Shown here piece by piece: positions 57,001-64,000 of a DNA stretch of 64,000 nt. The number at the start of each line of letters is the position of its first letter. The first letter of the stretch is position 1. The stretch is from positions 121,056,838 through 121,120,837 of the forward strand of contig CM056744.1 in NCBI GenBank assembly GCA_029851415.1, written 5' to 3'. A model generated the notes under the pieces. It searched no databases. It was not told the origin of the DNA and saw only the letters and a list, made by a program, of their open reading frames with translations. The stretch comes from Eretmocerus hayati. Its lineage: Eukaryota; Arthropoda; Insecta; Hymenoptera; Aphelinidae. The position numbers and the translations under genes were made by a program.

Positions 57001-60000
57001 GTGGGAAATATTGAAGTTCAAGTGGCAGGAGCTTCGCTATAACGCCTCATTAAGTATCTTCAATTCAAAAAAGTCTCGCGATAGATTTTGAAAGACTTTT
57101 TTTCTGTTTCGCGTTGCTTCATCGCCGAGCTATGACACTAAAAATATGGTACTATCTCAACCCCGCATTAATTTTTATTGTGAGAATTGACCAAGGTTCA
57201 CTGATGGAAAATTTTTCCAACTGATTGAATTAATCCAACGAGAAATGATCAATTTGTGATGAAGAAGACATCGCACTCCGACACATACTAGGATAGATCT
57301 CGTTCTTCGAAATTTTCAATGTGAGTTCTTGAATTTGAGAGCATTCCTTCTTGAACTTTTCCGTAGTATCTGAGAGTTGTCACTCCCGACTCGACTCTCG
57401 ATGCTTGTTTTCTCATTTCATTCGGTGGGTGAAATTCTATTCAACCAAACGCGTACTTTCAAAACACCCGATTCGTTTGCTTGCAGTATCGACCAGATCT
57501 CTCGAATATGCAGCACATCTCCTAATATCCAACCGTAAAATTGACCTCATCTACATTCCTGCCTGGGGGTCTGCTCAGCAACGCAGAATAGAATTTTGTA
57601 CCGGCAGACTGAGTGGCACGAGCCTGACTGCTTTTTCATGGGCAAATAGCGTGGATTCCTCCGAAGCTTCGTTTAAATTTTGCCGGTGCTTGCGGATTAA
57701 CTTGTTTACGGATATGGGTTAATTGCTGCACGAGTGCGAGGTTTATTCGTAGTAGTAACGCTCTATTAGATAGCGGACCCAGTTTATCTCATTCCCCGCT
57801 TCGGGCGTCGATTTTATTTCATAACTCCTGTTCGGTATAGGGCGAACATTACGAGGCGCGAGAGATTTATCAGAGGCCGTATTTCATAGCCTTACTTCTT
57901 GCATACAGCCATCAAAAACTCTGATGGCCCGTATAACTTCTAATTGCGGCACCGCCAGTGTATTCTACATCGTGATCACCTATTTCACGATCAAGCGGTG
58001 AATATTTCTCGGGAACGTAATAAGCTCTTATTCCCGCAAAATTTATTCGGTGTGATTGCCACAGAGCAATCAATACTGATTTACTGAGTTGAAAAATTGA
58101 ATCAGATTGATAAATTCTTGGGACCCAATCGCTTCCCAAAGAATGTGACGATAGATTTTCAGTGAATATTCATCTTCGGCTGGTTGGCAAATTCAGTTTT
58201 CACAAGTGCAATGTGGCCCAAGAATTGGCGCGCAAAAACAAAGTAGAATAACAAGAATAACAGTGAAATAGCCAGTCTGGCGTTTACGCGGCCGGTTTGC
58301 GGAGCTCGGCTTGCAGAATATAGGCGCCCAATCGCACACGGAGCAGAGCGGAGGCTAATGGAAATAAGAAGAGCAGCTCGGAGATCAAGAATTGCGCGAG
58401 TGGCCCGTAAAAGCAAACGACCCGAGAAACGATTGCTTGCGAGGGACGTTTACGCGGCGAGGAGCGTATCCGCGATAGGGGTTTCCATCCCCTAGACTCG
58501 CTCTCTCGATTTATACAGCCCAGCAGGATGAGACGAGGCCAGTCAAGTTTTCTGATATTGTCGAGAGTCTGTGGCACCGTGAGCTCTAGAGCCCGCTGAG
58601 CACAAATTTCTACTGCCAACAATGCAAAATTACGAGCTCTCAATTTTTCTGGAGCGATATACTCCGAGCTGTCGAGCGTGAATTCATTCTCAGGAGTGTA
58701 TGTTTGAGAGCATTTTCATGGCTAAGATTTGTTAATCTCAAAATTTTTAGGGGAAATTGATGAGTGGTTGAGAATAGTAGAATTAGAAATCTTCCGAGGG
58801 TCGAAGACTTTTAATCGAGGACGAGTCCACGGACCAAGTCGAATCATACAATTACTTACCTTAGAAAAAATGAGAAAATTCTCAACTTTGATGTGAATTG
58901 AAAATTTGTCAACTTGATGTAATTTTGATAAGCAAAGGCATGGATATAATTACTATGCATTGAGAATATCCTTTGATATTTTCTGATTTCACCAGCTAAC
59001 TAGAATCACTATGGACCATTAGAAACTATTCATGTTTCGACTGATTGGAACAGCAAAAATTCTGAGATAGATTTGAGTCTTTTTTGAACGAATGGGCTGT
59101 TGTTTCTCGTGTTCGGAATACTTATCTCTTGATGAAGGTAAATTGAAAGTGTTGTTATCCGGTAGGATAAATATACGGTGAGGGTAACTAGCATGCCCCC
59201 CTCCCGCACCCTGAGTCGTTTCACCAATAGTTCTATTATCTACCTACTTCAATATTTTCCGATTTACCTCAACTCATTTGAAGTTCGTTTAAAGACCAAG
59301 TAAATTTCATTCTCACTGGCCAGAGTAAAACCGTCAAAGTTTCCCCAAAAAATGATTATTTCGAGTTCGACAGGTGGTGTACCCAATACGCCCTCATCCT
59401 TTGAAACAATGTAAATCGGCGGCGAAAAGCATAAAATCGTTTGTATCGGTGTGCAACGACATATAGAGCTTTTTTATCAATTACTCTCCGATTTTGGCCT
59501 TCGTGTGTTGCAAAACGGTCTCGGTATTTTGCTCGTAAAATGACTCTGAATTCGATATTAAAGTCGGGGTCAATCTAAGCCACTTCTTTCCTCATATATT
59601 TTATCATAACGAACGTAAAAAAATTTTGCGGGAAAATCAGCGAGTGACCATTTTTCAGATCAGCATACGGGGACGGACATGTTGGGAATACTTGCCTGGT
59701 CCTCATTCAGTCGTTTCACAACGCCAGTTCAAGACTCGCGTAACTTTGAAATCTGCACAGAAATGCTGGACGTACCAGTAGAATGAGAAAAAAAGCGTAT
59801 TCGAATTCGAGTTGCGAAAGTGATAAGGGACGCTGCACAAGCCGAGCGGATTGCCGCACCGTATCAGAGTCCGATAGTGTTTGAGAGCAGTGAGTGAGGT
59901 CGGAGTATGCTATTTCAGAGTCGAGAGAGGCAGGCGATAGCTAATCTTTGTCGAATCGAGATAAAACAGTCGTGTCAAGAGAGCGCCTTACACGCTCGAG

Positions 60001-63000
60001 GTGAGCTCTTGAAGATAGGTTCGAGTCGAGGTGGCCATACGGAGGGGACAATCGCTACGACAGAGCTAACTCGAAGCTGGCGCAGAGTAAACTCGTCGAA
60101 ATGTCCCACGAGCAAACTCTCGAGTCGCGGATTCCCGCGGGGCTTAACCCTCCCCCTAACTTGCACAGTTTCGTGTTTCGAGTAGTCGTACAAGTCCTAT
60201 ACTGGTCTGTACAAAAAGCTTCATGAGCGTTTGCTCAACTGCCCAGGAAGCATATAGCAGCCCCTTTGAGGTTACGTGGGGTATATGAAAAAGGTTTCTG
60301 GTACTTTTTCATTCGACACGAGTTCTCTCGAGTTTAATTGACGTTGGGACACGCTCGTTACACGCCCACTAGACCTGCGACGAAAATATGCGAAAAGTTT
60401 TGATGAGTCCCGCAGCGCGCGATACGTTTTAATCACGCGCTGTTTACACTTTTGACGCTTGAGATATGAGTTTTGTATAGACCATGGGTTGCGCAGTGAA
60501 TCGGAAAGACAGAGATTTGTGGCAGGGCGTGATTGGAGAGAAGTGAGAATTTTTGATTTATTGGGTGGCGATGATGACATTGAATAAATTGTTCTCAATT
60601 GATGTCTGACGCGATATTGATGTGTACTATTTGACCAGAGATGGAAATGGTACTGTGGCATGGGCACGATTGTAAAGCGACCTAGTGACTCTTATTCCTG
60701 AATTTTCCTGATTAATTGATGTTGTTTCATCATCTATCTGATTATCAAGCTTATCGGTAGGCGGAAACATGCTTCAAAATAATGTTTACTGAAACTCCTA
60801 CGGAGAGATCTAGTTCGAATACCCAACCTGATTTGCCATAATGTAGAATTTCTGAGATTCCATTCTGCGGAAACACGAGAACGGTCTCAGACTCAGTTTG
60901 GTTTGCAGCCATCCCTCGTGACTAGCTGTCCTCGGTACAGCATCGACCATCAACGAGTGGGGCGGGGGCTATGTTTGGAGATGCTCGTAACTAAGATTGA
61001 CGTAGAAACTGGGTCGTGCTCGTGTGAAAATAAGCTCGGCAGCTCTCAGAGTACCAACCTCTGGCCCGTCTCATATCTCAGACCTATCAAACGTGGCAGG
61101 ATATAGCTCGCCTGTAGCATAATTCGACGTATCACACACACACACGTACGCATAATTTCACAAGCGAGGACAGCTCGATGGGCAAGCCGTGTAAACCATG
61201 TGCCAAGGCGGATCTGGAGCTTGCGGACATTCTGTTACCGACCTCGACGTTGACGGGTTCTGTCCCCGTCGATCATCGAGCTGAACTTGCGCAAGCTCTT
61301 CTGGCATCTAGAGCTCAACGGCGATACTGTTGTATATCACTTCTGCGAGTCACTCGAGGATACGTGCACCTTACCATATGTGCCCGAAATTTAATTTTCT
61401 GTCATCAAAGATGGCCGACGTGACGTTTTGATATTTAGAAAATCACAATAATTGTGGAAAGACTGTATCGTCTTACTTTCGATGCAATTTAACACGTTTG
61501 CTGCGACACTATTTTCCGTGATTTCATTCCAATTTTGAACTGGACCATCAGAATTGGATAGAAACGCCCATATAGAGCTGAATTCTCTTTCGGCCCATTG
61601 TTAACGCCCTTGGTGAAGTAACCCACCTCGATAGATTTCCTGGAGAGAATTTTCCGAGCAAGTCTAAGTCGTCAAGGATTGAAAAATGAAAAACTACGGT
61701 TCCCACCGGTGGGACCCGTCGCAGCGAATGTGTTGAATGGCATGACATTATCAGAAGAATGAATAAAGTCTGAAATTCTCTGAGTGCATTCGTTGATTGT
61801 GATTTTATCCCTATAGCCTTCCAAATTTTGCGTAATGGGGGAATTTTTTATAGAATTGGCTTTTGGAAATAAAAAGTTTTCGAGTGACAAAATCTCAAGG
61901 CGTGAGAGATTCGTCGATAGAATCTGAGATTGGATTTCGAGATTTTCGTTGGATCAAAATGATGCTTCTAGTTCCAATGACACCGGATCTCGAGACTCCC
62001 TTGAATTAACTGATGTTCCAGACAAAAATCTTTCCTACTTCTGCGTGTAAAGAGTCAATCGTTATTTTTAATTTTCATACTTAACCCGGATCATATTTTA
62101 TGTTCTCCAACAAGATCAAATATCGATGTTTAGGAGCAGTTAAGGTTGTGATTCACCTTCTAGAAAAATCGTCTGAAGAACATTATGGTAGTATCGAGTT
62201 ATTTAAGTAGATTTTGACAAGGCAATTGATCAGTTTGCCGCGATGTTGTTCCGCGCTCGAATCTCCTCTTATAACACTGTGTACGAGCTTTTTGGCACTA
62301 TAGGGATCCATCCGGTGTGTGGCATCGTGAGGGACACAAAAGTGGGAAATTCGAGTCGTTTGCGAATATAGGAGGAAGGAAGAGATGAGAGCAAACGAGG
62401 GCGGAACGAATAACCAACGCCTAAAATCAGCTGATGTTGGACATCCGACGGCTCGACCTCGTTCTCGAGATTTTCGCGCTCCCCCGCGCTTTCTTCCATC
62501 CGCCAATACATCTTCTCTACGGGCATAGCTCTATAATACTGTGTGGCGTGGCCTTTCTACAGACTCTGCGCGGCTTTTTTTTCGAGGGCTCTTGGAAATA
62601 TTCTCCCCGTCCACATCGTATATATCCGTGTGAGATTCTCGCTACGTGGGAATAGATCGTTGTGAGTGCACAGCTCGTAGCGATATGATTTATAAATGAA
62701 TTGCTACAGCCACGATGGCGGTATTGGAGGGTAGTAAGTATAGAGGAACAGGAAAGAGCACCGGAACGTGGCAAAAGCCGTGGGAGTTGGATGAGGAAAA
62801 TGAAAGCGTCAAACGTGGCGATCGGTGCAATCGCCGTCGAGTTATCCGTATGGCCATTCTACCTCTTGGCTGGAGAGACTTTTCTCATCAGAGGTGATAT
62901 CGGAAGAGAATTGCGATTTTCTTGGTGAAAAAATTCTCTCTTAGGTTTCTAGGGATGCTCTATTTCACATCCAGGGTACGAGTGGATTTTTGGTACCCGT

Positions 63001-64000
63001 TTGCTGGAATGGGATTCGGAATGAGATCCGTACAAAAACTCGCTCTTTACGATCTATTCCGATTCATCCTAATATGTGGCCGTATTTTGCTCAATACGAC
63101 GAGGTATTCATGTAGATTCCAGAGATTGACGAGAATTTGTAAATAGCAACACTTTTTTCAACAACCATGTCCACGGGTTCATCTTTTGAATATCGAAAAT
63201 GCGAAAAGGGGATGTCTGTTTAGATCGAATTGGGTGATGTGTGTATCGTGAAATCTCATTTTTGAATGAATCAAGAAGGCATTGAGAGGCATTCGTGCAG
63301 TAACATTTGATGATAATATCATCCGCTCAGATATGGGAAGTCGAACGTTGATGAAGAAAGTGAAGTAAAAATATCCACTCGTGCCCAAGCAGAACCCACG
63401 TGTGTATAATCTCGAAAAACGTGTGAGAAGACCAGGAACACATAATTTTCAAAAGATTACTCAATCGTTACTTTCGATCAAAGTTGCAATTCCGTGCGCG
63501 GAAAATATGATAGAGTGGTATGAGTTCCGTAATACGAAAATGGATTTCATTCGAAATCGCATGAGAAATCATTTGTTATAAGCCGTTCCCTCGGCTCCCA
63601 GCCACTTTGTTCAAAATCCTCACAAAATACACGATCTCTCCACTCTCAAACACATTTGAACGAGTGCCTATGAGGAGTTACAGCCGTAGTTGGCTTATTC
63701 AAGAGTATCGCAATTTCTATCCATCGAGAAGTGAGGTCAGTTGGCAGTTAGAGGGCACACGATAAGGAGGGGTTTTTCACTCTATAGGTAGTCCGAATTC
63801 CGAGCTTTTCTCGCGCGTGAGACAGCTCTGCTACAGGCTCGAAGTAGAGAAAAAAGGGAGATTCGGCGCGAGAGTAGGATCGAGTCGGCATTAAAAGTTG
63901 CCGAGAGTGCAAAGTTTTGTGGGCGATGATATAGCTCGCACTCTTTGAGATCGTTTTTTTTTTCTTTCTTAACCGTCAATCATTCGAGCTTAGAGCTTTT
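54069..64000. other. Intergenic, no gene supported
   Basis: Nearly 10 kb with only short, domain-free frames on both strands. It contains a G homopolymer near 55505, a TGG repeat near 55722-55740 (gtggtggtggtggtggtg), the small element at 56069-56150 and a CA microsatellite near 61131-61144. A long intron of a gene outside the window cannot be excluded. Confidence 0.6.
56069..56150. repeat. Small MITE-like element, family D copy
   Basis: The ends are tacactgtgaaaaatttt and the reverse complement of aaattttttacactgta. The middle has aaccagctggttg and ttgaaaattcaac. At about 82 bases it is a minimal palindromic element sharing motifs with 40335-40511. Confidence 0.45.

Noticed and set aside
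57351..57722. 123-codon plus-strand frame
   Set aside because: No domain, and long stop-free runs are expected by chance in a 64-kb window.
61694..61713. cccaccggtggg palindrome
   Set aside because: A 12-base palindrome is too short to be meaningful on its own.
1..64000. tRNA, rRNA or CRISPR-like arrays
   Set aside because: No B-box plus acceptor-stem combination, rRNA core or regularly spaced repeat-spacer array was found on reading both strands.

Overview
The window looks like nuclear DNA of an insect. Genes are split by GT-AG introns of roughly 130-1,700 bases, spacers are long and AT-rich, and many transposable-element remains are present. A truncated MATH-domain gene of the speckle-type POZ class, which is often expanded in parasitoid wasps, and the general style suggest a hymenopteran. 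That assignment is inference; nothing here proves the order.

Four host-type loci can be supported. (1) 427-4869 (+): a three-exon secreted protein of 920 residues with a signal peptide, YGPP-rich repeats and a block of 11-residue amphipathic helical repeats. (2) 9672-10166 (-): a MATH-domain protein that stops before its BTB domain. (3) About 19706 (or 18415) to 21139 (+): a C2H2 zinc-finger protein with two competing first exons. (4) 42013-45402 (+): a four-exon secreted cysteine-rich protein built from dumpy-like EGF modules. Neighbouring genes show no functional link, and nothing resembles an operon.

The rest is dominated by mobile DNA. The clearest element is a complete pogo-type DNA transposon at 34494-39423, with perfect 25-bp terminal inverted repeats, a TA target duplication and an unbroken 975-residue transposase on the minus strand. 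A 5'-truncated non-LTR retrotransposon with an open reverse-transcriptase frame lies at 48524-51340 (-). A decayed relative at 29545-31230 (-) is split by a 380-bp foldback element and sits beside a BEL/Pao polyprotein fragment. Several foldback or MITE-like elements occur: 10805, 17523 and 24145 (two copies of one family), 23031, 28347, 30189, 40335 and 56069 (probably one family), and 44514 (inside an intron of the EGF gene).

Three short hairpins (5354, 25858, 41140) and an inverted duplication (53026-53690) are not explained by any of these. About 54 kb to the right end holds no gene I can support.
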